Below, piece after piece: positions 1-7,211 of a stretch of 11,773 nt of DNA. How positions within the stretch are numbered: the stretch's first letter is position 1; the number at the start of each line of letters is the position of its first letter. A program made the position numbers and the translations under genes. The stretch spans positions 1 through 11,773 of the forward strand of contig JAUXBI010000025.1 of the NCBI GenBank assembly GCA_030619435.1. Direction: 5' to 3'. This DNA comes from Syntrophaceae bacterium (GTDB lineage: Bacteria > Desulfobacterota > Syntrophia > Syntrophales > UBA2210). The notes under the pieces were generated by a model. The model did no database searches. It had not been told where the DNA came from and saw nothing but the letters and a program-made list of their open reading frames with translations.

Positions 1-75
1 AACAACAAAAACCATCGCAGATCTGTCAGTATGGGAAAGATTTATATGAAGGCCTGCTCCCATCACGCGAATCAT
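1..75 (-). CDS. Start of an unidentified gene downstream of folP (partial)
   Basis: On the minus strand an ATG at 75-73 overlaps the folP stop codon as ATGA, and the frame stays open for 25 codons to the window edge. Both other minus frames hit stops here. The stop/start overlap is typical of translational coupling. The purine run before this ATG is too close to serve it well, so the GTG or ATG 3 to 4 codons downstream may be the true start. The visible residues (MIRVMGAGLH...) match no family I recognise. In related gene orders folP is often followed by a diadenylate cyclase (cdaA) or glmM, but nothing in these 25 residues confirms either. Confidence 0.4.
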   Translation of the reverse strand, partial: MIRVMGAGLHINLSHTDRSAMVFVV

Positions 76-1265
76 CCCTTTATTTCATCGATAACACCGG
101 ATAATCTCTTCATAAATGCTACATCGTGAACCCTTACGATATCAGCACCGTTCATTATGGAAGCGGCAACACTTGCCGCTGTACCTGCAACGCGGTCTCC
201 GGCAAGTTCTTCTCCTGTGATTTCTCCTATAAATCTCTTTCGCGACGTGCCTACCATAATCGGCCTTCCCAGTGTCTTCAATTCTCTGAGGTGTCTAAGG
301 ATGGCAATATTATCCGCCGTGGACTTACCAAAACCGATGCCGGGATCAACAATTATATTCTCAACATCCACGCCGGATGATCGGGCATTCTCCATACTTT
401 CTTTCAGGAATCCTGTAATCTCCCCCATAAGCGCCAGGTACGCAAGGTCGCCCTCCTGCATGGTCTCAGGCACCCCTCTCATATGCATCAGGACAACGGG
501 GACATGGCAGTCTGCAATCACTTCCGGCATCTTCGCGTCAAACCTCATCGCGCTTATATCATTAACCATCTCCGCCCCTGATTCTATCGCACGGCGCGCC
601 ACATCAGCCTTTGTTGTATCTATCGATATCGGGATGGAGAGCAATCCTTTAAGTTTTTTTATCAGTGGCATAACCCTGTCCAGCTCATCTTCGGCAGACA
701 CAGGTTCCGAGCCGGGTCTTGAAGATTCGCCCCCTATATCAAGGATGTCTGCGCCTTCTTCCTCCAGTTTCAGTGCGTATTTCACGGCATCTTCGACACT
801 GCCGAACATGCCCCCATCGGAAAAGGAATCGGGAGTCATGTTCACTATGCCCATAACAAGAGTCCGCCCGCCGACAATTATTTCTCTCTTCGGCGTCCTG
901 AGCACAAAGGTGTCTATTGTGATATTGTCAAGAACCTTTCTGATATCTTCGGATATATCTCTCAGGGTAAACGGCTGCGGCGCTATCTTGTCCGCAAGTC
1001 TTCGTACCTGTTTCAGTGTGCCGATTATTATGGCATCTGTACTGTCTATGCTACAGGATACAGACCCCCTTGCCACAGCGACGTCTCCCCCTATGGACAA
1101 CATCTCCTGTTTTAATATATTCGCTATCTTGCACTCAATTCCCTCAAGCAGCAGGTTGATATTTTCCATCTTGGGAAGCATGGCATCGATTCCCGGCAGG
1201 TCCACTCCAACCCTTTTCAGTTCATTCTCCGCCTGAGCAGAAGATGTTATATGCAGATACCTCAC
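72..1265 (-). CDS. folP: Dihydropteroate synthase, long form
   Basis: Condenses 6-hydroxymethyl-dihydropterin diphosphate with p-aminobenzoate to dihydropteroate, the sulfonamide-sensitive step of folate synthesis in the cytoplasm. The TIM-barrel signatures appear in order: MGIVNMTPDSFSDGG (138-152), DILDIGGESSRPGS (173-186), SIDTTKADVA (214-223), MVNDISA (233-239), VVLMHMRG (257-264), IIVDPGIGFGKS (304-315), IMVGTSRKRFIG (336-347) and GTAAS...GADIVRVHDV (361-382). At 397 residues it is much longer than the usual 270-290, because about 130 residues precede the barrel. This N-terminal part resembles what I recall from other deltaproteobacterial and clostridial long FolP proteins, and its function is unknown. 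The start is GTG directly after the ftsH stop, with AGAGG five bases upstream. It lies last but one in the visible minus-strand operon. Confidence 0.95.
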   Translation of the reverse strand: MRYLHITSSAQAENELKRVGVDLPGIDAMLPKMENINLLLEGIECKIANILKQEMLSIGGDVAVARGSVSCSIDSTDAIIIGTLKQVRRLADKIAPQPFTLRDISEDIRKVLDNITIDTFVLRTPKREIIVGGRTLVMGIVNMTPDSFSDGGMFGSVEDAVKYALKLEEEGADILDIGGESSRPGSEPVSAEDELDRVMPLIKKLKGLLSIPISIDTTKADVARRAIESGAEMVNDISAMRFDAKMPEVIADCHVPVVLMHMRGVPETMQEGDLAYLALMGEITGFLKESMENARSSGVDVENIIVDPGIGFGKSTADNIAILRHLRELKTLGRPIMVGTSRKRFIGEITGEELAGDRVAGTAASVAASIMNGADIVRVHDVAFMKRLSGVIDEIKG

Positions 1266-3104
1266 CTAAGCCTCTTTCTCCGCTTTTCCTGCTTTGACTT
1301 TTTTGCCCCTCTTTTTCTCTTTTTCACCTATTATCGCATCAAGCTCTTCGGCGTTCAGCACCTCCTTTTCAAGAAGTTCCTCCGAGAGTTTATGAAGCGT
1401 GTTTATATTATCCGAAAGAAGCTTTTTGGCTCTTTCATAGTTTTCCGTAACGATTCGTGACATTTCTCTGTCTATCTTTTTCGCTGTATCTTCACTGTAA
1501 TTCTTATGCGTGGCAATCTCCCTGCCCAGAAATATCTGCTCTTCCGCCTTTCCAAATGTCAGAGGTCCCATCTCTTCGCTCATGCCCCAGTTACAGACCA
1601 TTTTCCTGGCAAGATCCGTTGCGCGTTCTATGTCGTTTCCCGCTCCCGTAGTAAAGTCTTTCAGGATCAGCTCTTCCGCCGCCCTGCCCCCGAGAAGGAT
1701 CGTAATGTTGTCAATCAGGTATGAGCTGGGATAAGTATGCTTCTCATCCACAGGAAGCTGCTGGGTCAGGCCGAGAGACCTTCCTCTCGGAATAATGGTA
1801 ACCTTGTGTATCGGGTCAGACCCCGGGATCAACTTGGCCACCAGAGCATGGCCTGCTTCATGATAAGCAGTGTTCTTTTTCTCCTTATCGCTTATGACCA
1901 TGCTTCTTCTCTCCACACCCATAAGCACCTTGTCTTTCGCGTATTCCAGATCAGAGAGGGAAACCTTGTCTTTATTGGACCTTGCCGCGTAAAGGGCCGC
2001 CTCATTAACCAGGTTTTCTATATCAGCGCCGGAAAAACCGGGCGTCCCCCGGGCAACAACAGAAAGGTTTATATCGGGTTCCAACGAGACCTTCTTGACG
2101 TGCACCTCGAATATCTTCTCTCTTCCCTTGATATCCGGAAGCGGAACCACCACCTGTCTGTCAAATCTTCCGGGTCTCAAGAGAGCGGGGTCAAGAACAT
2201 CAGGACGGTTGGTAGCCGACATGATAATAACGCCCTCATTGGATTCAAATCCGTCCATCTCCACGAGCATCTGATTCAACGTCTGCTCCCGCTCGTCATG
2301 ACCGCCTCCGAGTCCGGCGCCTCTCTGCCTTCCAACAGCGTCAAGTTCGTCAATAAAAATTATGCAGGGTGCGTTCTTCTTTCCCTGATTGAAGAGGTCT
2401 CTCACGCGGGACGCGCCGACGCCCACAAACATTTCCACGAAATCGGACCCGCTGATACTCAGAAAAGGGACTTCCGCCTCTCCGGCAATTGCTCTTGCAA
2501 GCAAGGTTTTGCCCGTGCCGGGCTGTCCGACAAGAAGAACCCCCTTGGGTATTCTTGCCCCCAGTCTCGTGAACTTTTTGGGGTCTTTCAGGAACTCGAC
2601 AATCTCTTCCAGTTCTTCCTTGGCTTCATCAATACCCGCCACATCGGCAAAGGTAGTTTTCTGAGACTTATCGGTCATCAGCTTGGCCCTGCTTTTCCCG
2701 AAGGACATTGCCTTGCCTCCACCCATTTGCATCTGTTTCATGAAAAATATCCAGACGGCTACAAGCAGCAGTATGGGAAGCCACGATATAAGAATGGTCA
2801 TGTACCAGGAAGACCCCTCAGTGGGTTTGGCCGCAATTTTCACACCCCTCTCCTTCAGGAGGGAAACCAGATTCGGATCCTGAGGCGCATATAATTTAAA
2901 TGTTGTACCATTGACAAGTCTGCCTTCTATATTTTCACCCTGAATGGTAACCTCCATAACCTGCCCTTTATCAAGATAAGCGATAAAATCACTGTACACA
3001 ATCTGTTCTCTCTTCTCATGAGGTTGGTTGAACAGCTGAAAGAGAAAAACAAACACAAGACTTACCACTATCCATAGGGCCATATTTTTCTGAAATTGAT
3101 TCAC
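1266..3104 (-). CDS. ftsH: ATP-dependent zinc metalloprotease FtsH
   Basis: Membrane-anchored AAA+ protease that extracts and degrades membrane and short-lived cytosolic proteins as a hexamer at the inner membrane. Its 612 residues show an N-terminal membrane segment (about 8-25), an extracytoplasmic domain (26-102), a second membrane segment (103-122), and the AAA+ module. The AAA+ module has Walker A GQPGTGKT (193-200), Walker [10 protein letters not shown] (248-256), the pore motif FVG (226-228), and the second region of homology with arginine fingers, [18 protein letters not shown] (299-316). The peptidase domain has HEAGH (415-419), with the third zinc ligand probably the Asp in GNDIERAT (near 491). 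A short Lys-rich tail ends the protein. Translation starts at GTG with AGGGAG about six bases upstream. Order and spacing (36 bases after tilS, none before folP) match the common tilS-ftsH-folP cluster. No key residue is missing. Confidence 0.98.
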   Translation of the reverse strand: MNQFQKNMALWIVVSLVFVFLFQLFNQPHEKREQIVYSDFIAYLDKGQVMEVTIQGENIEGRLVNGTTFKLYAPQDPNLVSLLKERGVKIAAKPTEGSSWYMTILISWLPILLLVAVWIFFMKQMQMGGGKAMSFGKSRAKLMTDKSQKTTFADVAGIDEAKEELEEIVEFLKDPKKFTRLGARIPKGVLLVGQPGTGKTLLARAIAGEAEVPFLSISGSDFVEMFVGVGASRVRDLFNQGKKNAPCIIFIDELDAVGRQRGAGLGGGHDEREQTLNQMLVEMDGFESNEGVIIMSATNRPDVLDPALLRPGRFDRQVVVPLPDIKGREKIFEVHVKKVSLEPDINLSVVARGTPGFSGADIENLVNEAALYAARSNKDKVSLSDLEYAKDKVLMGVERRSMVISDKEKKNTAYHEAGHALVAKLIPGSDPIHKVTIIPRGRSLGLTQQLPVDEKHTYPSSYLIDNITILLGGRAAEELILKDFTTGAGNDIERATDLARKMVCNWGMSEEMGPLTFGKAEEQIFLGREIATHKNYSEDTAKKIDREMSRIVTENYERAKKLLSDNINTLHKLSEELLEKEVLNAEELDAIIGEKEKKRGKKVKAGKAEKEA

Positions 3105-3140
3105 TTTTTACTCCCTGTCAAAATATTTAAGATTTTACTA

Positions 3141-4547
3141 TCAAATAATTTCTGCTTTTACCACCTTTTCCGTCACATCGGTAATCTTCACCCTGTCGCT
3201 CAATCTCATACCGGGCACCCACAGCACCGATTTTTGATCAACCAGGAGGGAAATCGACTTTCTCCCGAACTTCGGCACCTTTCCATCTATAAACAGCGCC
3301 TTTATCTTCTTCGTTCCTTTCATTCCCAGGGGCTGTATCCGGTCCCCTGCCCTTATGTTCCTCACAACAAGCGGGAAAGAAATGGAATTATAATCCATAA
3401 AGACAGGGTTGCCAGAATGGGTATCCGCCTCACATGCATCGACCACATCAAAATTCATCTTTACGCCTGTCTCCACGATATCTACGCTGCCCGGGATTTT
3501 CACCGTGTATGAAAAGTCACCCTCTTTTCCTTCACCCGGAAGGTGATTTTTCGAGATGTGTGACTCCTCGCCTTCTTTCTGCGAAATAATCAGCTCATCA
3601 TATTCCCGCCGGGCCCTGAGATTGAAAGGAAGATCAACAGAGGCGCTCGGAGTCGAACCTTCAATCAGATCCGCTACTGATTTTACATGGAGATAACCGA
3701 TTCCGTTTTTTACCGGGGAATAGCTTTTAAGTATAGTCTTTATAAGCCTCCATTGCAAAGCCGGATGCAGCTTTTCCATCTTCCGGATATTTATTCTCGC
3801 GTTGTTTCTGTCAATCTCCCAGTCCGAAATAATCGCTTCAACCGACTCCCGGATAAAATCATCTTCGAGCCTGAGTATGTCGGCTGTGCGTCCGATATTT
3901 TCCTCCAGTTTCACATTATAAGAAGCCTTCAACTCCGGCACCAGTATGTTCCTTATTCTGTTTCTCAGATATATGTTATCTTTGTTGGAACTGTCTGTCA
4001 CAAAGCTTATGTCCTTTTCCCTCAGAAAGGAGATTATTTCCTCTCTTGTAACATCAATAAATGGCCTTATATATATCCCGTCCCGCACGGGCAGAAAACC
4101 TCTCAGACCTTCAAGCCCGCTTCCCCTGAGAAACCTCATGATAACCGTTTCCGTCTGATCATTCAGGTTATGTCCCAGGGCGATTTTATTCAGCCTGTGT
4201 TTTTGCGACATTCTCTCAAAGAACGAATACCTCTCTTTTCTACAGACATCTTCAAGAGATCCGCCTCTTTTCTCTATTAACGCCGGAATGGAAACCTTCT
4301 CAGAGTCAGCGGGGATACCCATTGATTCCCCCAGTTCCTTAACAAAGAGTTCATCTCCGTCAGATTCTCCGCCTCTAATGCCGTGGTTCAGGTGAAGAAT
4401 AAACAGCGCAAGGTCATACTCACTCGCAAGCATTGAGAGTACATGCAGGAGGGCAACGGAATCCGCCCCCCCTGATACGGCAACACCCACCCTGTCACCA
4501 GAATTGAACATTGCGTATTTTTCAATCGTCTTCCTGACCTTAATCAC
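3141..4547 (-). CDS. tilS: tRNA(Ile)-lysidine synthetase
   Basis: Uses ATP and lysine to convert the wobble cytidine of the CAU anticodon of tRNA-Ile2 to lysidine, so that it reads AUA. This is normally an essential step. The N-type ATP pyrophosphatase domain shows the P-loop SGGADS (25-30), LNHGIRG (53-59), LGHNLNDQTETVIMRFLRGSG (124-144) and TDSSNKDNIYLRNRIRN (184-200). The C-terminal tRNA-binding domain shows RAGDRIQPLGMKGTKKIKAL (399-418) followed by DGKVP (421-425). At 468 residues it is a full-length two-domain enzyme. The GTG start is the first possible one in frame, because the stop of the upstream HAD gene is in the same frame nine codons before it. The ribosome site is weak (AAGG about nine bases upstream), so coupling to the upstream gene is possible. 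Confidence 0.96.
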   Translation of the reverse strand: MIKVRKTIEKYAMFNSGDRVGVAVSGGADSVALLHVLSMLASEYDLALFILHLNHGIRGGESDGDELFVKELGESMGIPADSEKVSIPALIEKRGGSLEDVCRKERYSFFERMSQKHRLNKIALGHNLNDQTETVIMRFLRGSGLEGLRGFLPVRDGIYIRPFIDVTREEIISFLREKDISFVTDSSNKDNIYLRNRIRNILVPELKASYNVKLEENIGRTADILRLEDDFIRESVEAIISDWEIDRNNARINIRKMEKLHPALQWRLIKTILKSYSPVKNGIGYLHVKSVADLIEGSTPSASVDLPFNLRARREYDELIISQKEGEESHISKNHLPGEGKEGDFSYTVKIPGSVDIVETGVKMNFDVVDACEADTHSGNPVFMDYNSISFPLVVRNIRAGDRIQPLGMKGTKKIKALFIDGKVPKFGRKSISLLVDQKSVLWVPGMRLSDRVKITDVTEKVVKAEII

Positions 4548-4577
4548 GGGCTTGAACCTTATCTTTTCCCAAAAGTG

Positions 4578-5222
4578 CTACTCAAACAGTTCTTTCAGTT
4601 CCGATATGTCCTCGCAGTGATAATCCGGATCAAGGGAAAGAAGCCTGTCTCTATCCCCCAATCCGTTCAACAACGCGCAACTCAACGTCCCGGTATTTTT
4701 CGCGAGCAGAATATCGTTAACCCCGTCACCGATAACCACTGTTTCTGTCTTCTCCGCACCATATTTTTCCAAAAGGGGAATCAGGAGACCGGGATCAGGT
4801 TTCCGGCAGGAAGCGCTGTCTAAACCTATGATATCTTCAAAATATCCGGTTATTCCCAATTCCTCCATAATTATCAGAGTATAGCTGTAAAGTTTATTTG
4901 TAACAATCAGCTTTTTCCTGTCCTTAAAATGCTCCAGCATGTCCGGCACACCCGGATAAAGACCCGTTGTATCGAGAAGATGTTCGGCATAATAGACCCT
5001 GAATATCTCCATGGCCTCGTCAAATCTATCATGATATCCATCGCCAAGGGATCTTTCGATAAGTTTTGCCACTCCATCGCCTACAAACCCTATAATGGTT
5101 TTCCTCTCAATGACAGGCATGCCGAGCTTTTTCAATGTATGGTTAATGGAATTCGCAAGGTCATCACCGGAGTACACAAGCGTCCCGTCAAAGTCAAAGA
5201 TCATCAGATCAATTTTTTTCAT
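4578..5222 (-). CDS. HAD-superfamily phosphatase, phosphoglycolate phosphatase-like
   Basis: A 214-residue HAD hydrolase with an inserted helical cap after motif I. Motif I is DFDGTL (10-15) with nucleophile Asp10 and acid Asp12. Motif II is VTNK (107-110), motif III Lys is in CRKPDP (139-144), and motif IV is GDGVND (165-170) with Asp166 and Asp170. GDG replaces the GDS/GDT common in phosphoglycolate phosphatases. Cap type, length and the GLYPGV segment (87-92) fit the Gph/PGMB-like group, but the substrate cannot be read from sequence. The ATG start has AGGAG four bases upstream. It is the first gene of the minus-strand unit and is followed after 30 bases by tilS. A housekeeping role in clearing 2-phosphoglycolate or a similar damaged metabolite is an inference. 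Confidence 0.85.
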   Translation of the reverse strand: MKKIDLMIFDFDGTLVYSGDDLANSINHTLKKLGMPVIERKTIIGFVGDGVAKLIERSLGDGYHDRFDEAMEIFRVYYAEHLLDTTGLYPGVPDMLEHFKDRKKLIVTNKLYSYTLIIMEELGITGYFEDIIGLDSASCRKPDPGLLIPLLEKYGAEKTETVVIGDGVNDILLAKNTGTLSCALLNGLGDRDRLLSLDPDYHCEDISELKELFE

Positions 5223-5277
5223 TTTTCTCCTGATGCATAAAAATCGCGGGTGTGAATAAAGATTCCGAGCAGGGTTT

Positions 5278-5305
5278 AGTATAATAACTCTCTTTAGAAT
5301 TACAA
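5278..5305 (-). promoter_or_regulatory. Candidate promoter of the HAD-tilS-ftsH-folP unit
   Basis: On the minus strand TTGTAA (5305-5300, 4 of 6 to the -35 consensus) is followed after 16 bases by TATACT (5283-5278, 5 of 6 to the -10 consensus). Transcription would start near 5271, giving a leader of about 50 bases before the HAD ATG, whose ribosome site AGGAG is at the end of that leader. Seen by eye only. Confidence 0.45.
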
Positions 5306-5332
5306 GGGATAAAAAGACAGGAACTCGGACAA

Positions 5333-5365
5333 ATCACACGTTGACAAGCCGTTTCTCTGTGTGAT
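5333..5365. repeat. Inverted repeat spanning the plus-strand -35 region
   Basis: The arms ATCACAC (5333-5339) and GTGTGAT (5359-5365) are perfect inverted copies separated by 19 bases. They bracket the TTGACA box, and the right arm runs into the candidate -10. This placement would suit an operator, but no regulator family is recognised. A separate 10-base palindrome, GTGGTACCAC (5368-5377), sits at the expected transcription start. Confidence 0.35.
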
Positions 5366-5368
5366 AGG
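5341..5368 (+). promoter_or_regulatory. Candidate promoter of the DUF2520-panB operon
   Basis: A consensus -35 box TTGACA (5341-5346) is followed after 16 bases by GATAGG (5363-5368). The -10 itself is poor (3 of 6), but it is preceded by TGT in the extended -10 position. A start near 5375 would place the bulged-A hairpin (from 5382) at the very 5' end of the transcript and give a leader of about 118 bases. Confidence 0.45.
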
Positions 5369-5381
5369 TGGTACCACAAAA

Positions 5382-5414
5382 CCGCTTGGATCCGGAAACG
5401 CTGGACTGAGACGG
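5382..5414 (+). promoter_or_regulatory. Bulged-A hairpin, candidate 'pan' RNA motif in the pantothenate leader
   Basis: The RNA folds as one hairpin. Stem 1 is CCG with CGG (5382-5384/5412-5414), with A5411 bulged. Stem 2 is CTTGG with CTGAG (5385-5389/5406-5410, two G-U pairs), with A5390 bulged on the other strand. Stem 3 is TCCGG with CTGGA (5391-5395/5401-5405, one G-U pair), closed by a five-base loop AAACG. Two bulged adenines on opposite strands, five base pairs apart, fit my recollection of the 'pan' RNA, an orphan motif found in leaders of pantothenate genes, including in deltaproteobacteria. Only one hairpin is seen here. A terminator follows, and the first gene of the operon starts at 5493. 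No covariance search was possible. Confidence 0.55.
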
Positions 5415-5454
5415 AATGGTCGAAGATAAGAAGAATATCAGAATACATTAATGG

Positions 5455-5486
5455 GCCTTTCCGACATCAGTCTGAAAGGCTTTTTT
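5455..5486 (+). terminator. Intrinsic terminator inside the 5' leader (attenuator)
   Basis: The stem GCCTTTC/GAAAGGC (5455-5461/5474-5480) continues after one C-T mismatch with GAC/GTC (5463-5465/5470-5472) around an ATCA loop, and is followed directly by six T (5481-5486). No plus-strand gene lies upstream to terminate, and the next start codon is only six bases beyond the T run. The natural reading is conditional termination of the pan operon leader. On the minus strand there is no T run after the stem. Confidence 0.8.
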
Positions 5487-5492
5487 CGTTAA

Positions 5493-6377
5493 ATGAAGAA
5501 AAACACGATCGCAATAATAGGGCTCGGCAAGGTGGGCGCCGCGGTGGGCTACCTCCTGCGGCTGTCCGGTTACGAGATAAGCGCTGTCGCTGATCAATCC
5601 GCAGACGCGCTGGAAAAAGGTGTCAGCTACACCGGTGGAAAGGCCTGCAATGATCCCATTCAGGCCTCGTTGCTGGCAGACTCCATATTCATTACCACAA
5701 ATGACGATTTCATCGAATCTGTATGTAATGAGATATCAGAAGGAGGCGGCGTGGGTCCCGGCAAAAGAGTTGTCCACATGAGTGGCGCCGGAGGGCTTGA
5801 TCTTCTGGAATCTGCCCGCAGATCCGGGGCGCAGGTGGCGAGCATTCATCCACTCCAGTCCTTTGTAGATGTGCAGGGGGTTATAGAAAATATCCCCGGA
5901 AGTACCTTCAGCATAACCGCCGAAGGAGAGATAAAAGACTGGGCAATACGCATAGTAGGAGATCTGGGAGGCACGCCATTCTTTGTGTCGGAAAACGATA
6001 AGCCGCTGTATCATGCAGCAGCATGTATGGCATCAAATTACCTTGTTACCCTTATGAACATGGTGGAAGGCATCTACCGGAATCTGGGAATGGATGCCGA
6101 CGAGGCAACCAGGTCTTTCTGGCCCCTTGTCAGGGGAACCATGAAGAACATGGAAGACCGGGGAATTGAGAAATCGCTGACCGGTCCTATAGCGCGTGGC
6201 GACAGTGGGACAATTCGCAGGCACCTGAAGATACTTAAAAACAAAATGCCCGAGCTCTTGGATGTGTACTGTAAAATGGGATTATTTACCGTGGACATAG
6301 GCATTAAGAACAACACCCTGTCCAGAGACAGGGCCGAGGAGATAAAATCACTGTTGAAAGGAGCTTCAGATGAGTAA
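5493..6377 (+). CDS. Rossmann/DUF2520 dehydrogenase-like protein, probable ketopantoate reductase (PanG-like)
   Basis: This 294-residue protein belongs to the 6-phosphogluconate dehydrogenase-like fold. An N-terminal Rossmann domain has GLGKVG (10-15), and an acidic residue, Asp34, lies near the end of the second strand, which leans toward NAD(H). A DUF2520-type helical C-terminal domain follows, with the family signatures IHPLQSF (118-124), [13 protein letters not shown] (173-185) and LTGPIARGD (229-237). Lys170, His174 and Asn182 could serve in catalysis, as the Lys/Asn pairs of related dehydrogenases do. The gene overlaps panB by 8 bases and heads the operon behind a pan-like leader, so the step after PanB, reduction of ketopantoate to pantoate, is the best inferred role. 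I recall a distinct reductase of this kind, PanG, from Francisella. The ATG follows an in-frame TAA and lacks a good ribosome site: AAAGG lies 13 bases upstream, inside the terminator stem. Confidence 0.88.
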   Translation: MKKNTIAIIGLGKVGAAVGYLLRLSGYEISAVADQSADALEKGVSYTGGKACNDPIQASLLADSIFITTNDDFIESVCNEISEGGGVGPGKRVVHMSGAGGLDLLESARRSGAQVASIHPLQSFVDVQGVIENIPGSTFSITAEGEIKDWAIRIVGDLGGTPFFVSENDKPLYHAAACMASNYLVTLMNMVEGIYRNLGMDADEATRSFWPLVRGTMKNMEDRGIEKSLTGPIARGDSGTIRRHLKILKNKMPELLDVYCKMGLFTVDIGIKNNTLSRDRAEEIKSLLKGASDE

Positions 6378-7185
6378 ACAGGGCAAGATAAACAAAATCA
6401 CAACTTCCGTAGTACAAAGAATGAAAACGGATGGAGAAAAAATCTCGATGCTGACCGCCTACGACTATTCCACCGCCGCGGTGATGGATGAGGCCGGGGT
6501 GGACATGATCCTGGTGGGAGATTCCCTGGGTATGGCAGTTCTCGGCTATGACAGCACGCTGCCCGTCACCATGGAAGATATGCTCCATCACACAAAACCG
6601 GTATCCCGCGCGGCAAAGCGCGCAATGGTCATTGGAGACATGCCGTTCATGTCGTACCAGATATCGGTTGAAGAAGCGGTTCGCAATGCGGGACGTTTCA
6701 TGAAAGAAGCCGGAGCCCACGGTGTGAAGCTGGAAGGGGGCAGAGAGGTGGCTGAGGCCGTAATGAAGATAACCTCCTCGGGCATTCCACTCATGGGGCA
6801 TCTCGGTCTTACACCGCAATCAGTGCATCAACTGGGCGGGTACAAGGTTCAGGGCAAGGATGATAAAACCGCAAAAAAAATGATGGAAGATGCCAAAATC
6901 CTGGAAGAAGCGGGTGCATTTTCCATCGTTCTGGAATGTGTTCCGGCGCCGCTCGCGGAAAAAATCAGCAAGTCACTGACAATACCAACAATAGGCATCG
7001 GAGCCGGCGTCGGGTGCGACGGTCAGGTGCTCGTTGTGAATGACATGCTCGGGATGTTTGAAAAGTTCACACCGAAATTTGTAAAGAAATACGCCAAGTT
7101 GAATATAGACATGCGCGCCGCCATAGAGGAGTACATCGGCGAGGTCAAGGACAGGAAATTTCCGAATGAGGAGCACTCGTTCTAA
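6370..7185 (+). CDS. panB: 3-methyl-2-oxobutanoate hydroxymethyltransferase
   Basis: Transfers a hydroxymethyl group from 5,10-methylene-tetrahydrofolate to 2-ketoisovalerate to form ketopantoate, the committed step of pantothenate (vitamin B5) synthesis. The 271 residues give a complete TIM barrel: [11 protein letters not shown] (26-36), VGDSLGM (49-55, metal ligand Asp51), GDMPFMSY (89-96, Asp90), VKLEGG (119-124, Lys120 and Glu122), [10 protein letters not shown] (143-152), catalytic Glu189 in [13 protein letters not shown] (205-213), and [11 protein letters not shown] (218-228). These positions agree with the known E. coli PanB active-site residues after a shift of six to eight. The start ATG lies inside the end of the upstream gene, with AGGAG seven bases before it, so the two are translated together. 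The substrate links it to valine synthesis, and its folate cofactor depends on folP on the opposite strand. panC and panD are absent from this window. Confidence 0.98.
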   Translation: MSKQGKINKITTSVVQRMKTDGEKISMLTAYDYSTAAVMDEAGVDMILVGDSLGMAVLGYDSTLPVTMEDMLHHTKPVSRAAKRAMVIGDMPFMSYQISVEEAVRNAGRFMKEAGAHGVKLEGGREVAEAVMKITSSGIPLMGHLGLTPQSVHQLGGYKVQGKDDKTAKKMMEDAKILEEAGAFSIVLECVPAPLAEKISKSLTIPTIGIGAGVGCDGQVLVVNDMLGMFEKFTPKFVKKYAKLNIDMRAAIEEYIGEVKDRKFPNEEHSF

Positions 7186-7211
7186 AAAGCGGGCATTTAA
7201 CCTGCTGCCTC

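Noticed and set aside
157..1236. Long plus-strand reading frame opposite folP.
   Set aside because: A Ser/Ile-rich shadow of a clearly recognised gene, with no family signature.
1737..2894. 385-codon plus-strand reading frame opposite ftsH.
   Set aside because: Antisense shadow of conserved FtsH domains, with no domain of its own.
5280..5285. Perfect TATAAT on the plus strand.
   Set aside because: No acceptable -35 box lies 15-19 bases upstream and there is no extended -10. It overlaps the minus-strand -10 and is probably a by-product of it.
5364..5380. T-box-like stretch AGGTGGTACCAC, resembling the T-box consensus AGGGTGGNACCGCG.
   Set aside because: No Stem I or specifier loop fits upstream. 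There is no complementary CCT segment after a short helix, and the stretch overlaps the -10 and transcription start of the better-supported promoter. It is a palindrome, which explains much of the resemblance.
5209..5448. 79-residue minus-strand reading frame spanning the divergent control region.
   Set aside because: It overlaps the HAD start and both promoter candidates, has no recognisable domain and an odd composition, and is better explained as chance in non-coding DNA.
5416..5451. 11-codon leader peptide frame (MVEDKKNIRIH) just before the terminator.
   Set aside because: It has only a weak ribosome site and no run of codons for valine or another pathway-related amino acid, so ribosome-stalling attenuation is not supported.
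5451..5492. 13-codon frame ATG...TAA in phase with and abutting the DUF2520 start.
   Set aside because: It has no ribosome site and consists of the terminator hairpin itself. The in-frame TAA shows it is not an N-terminal extension.
7190..7208. Hairpin GCGGG/CCTGC just after panB.
   Set aside because: Five base pairs with a G-U and no T run on the plus strand. The T run occurs only on the minus strand, where there is no gene to terminate, so it is not called a terminator.
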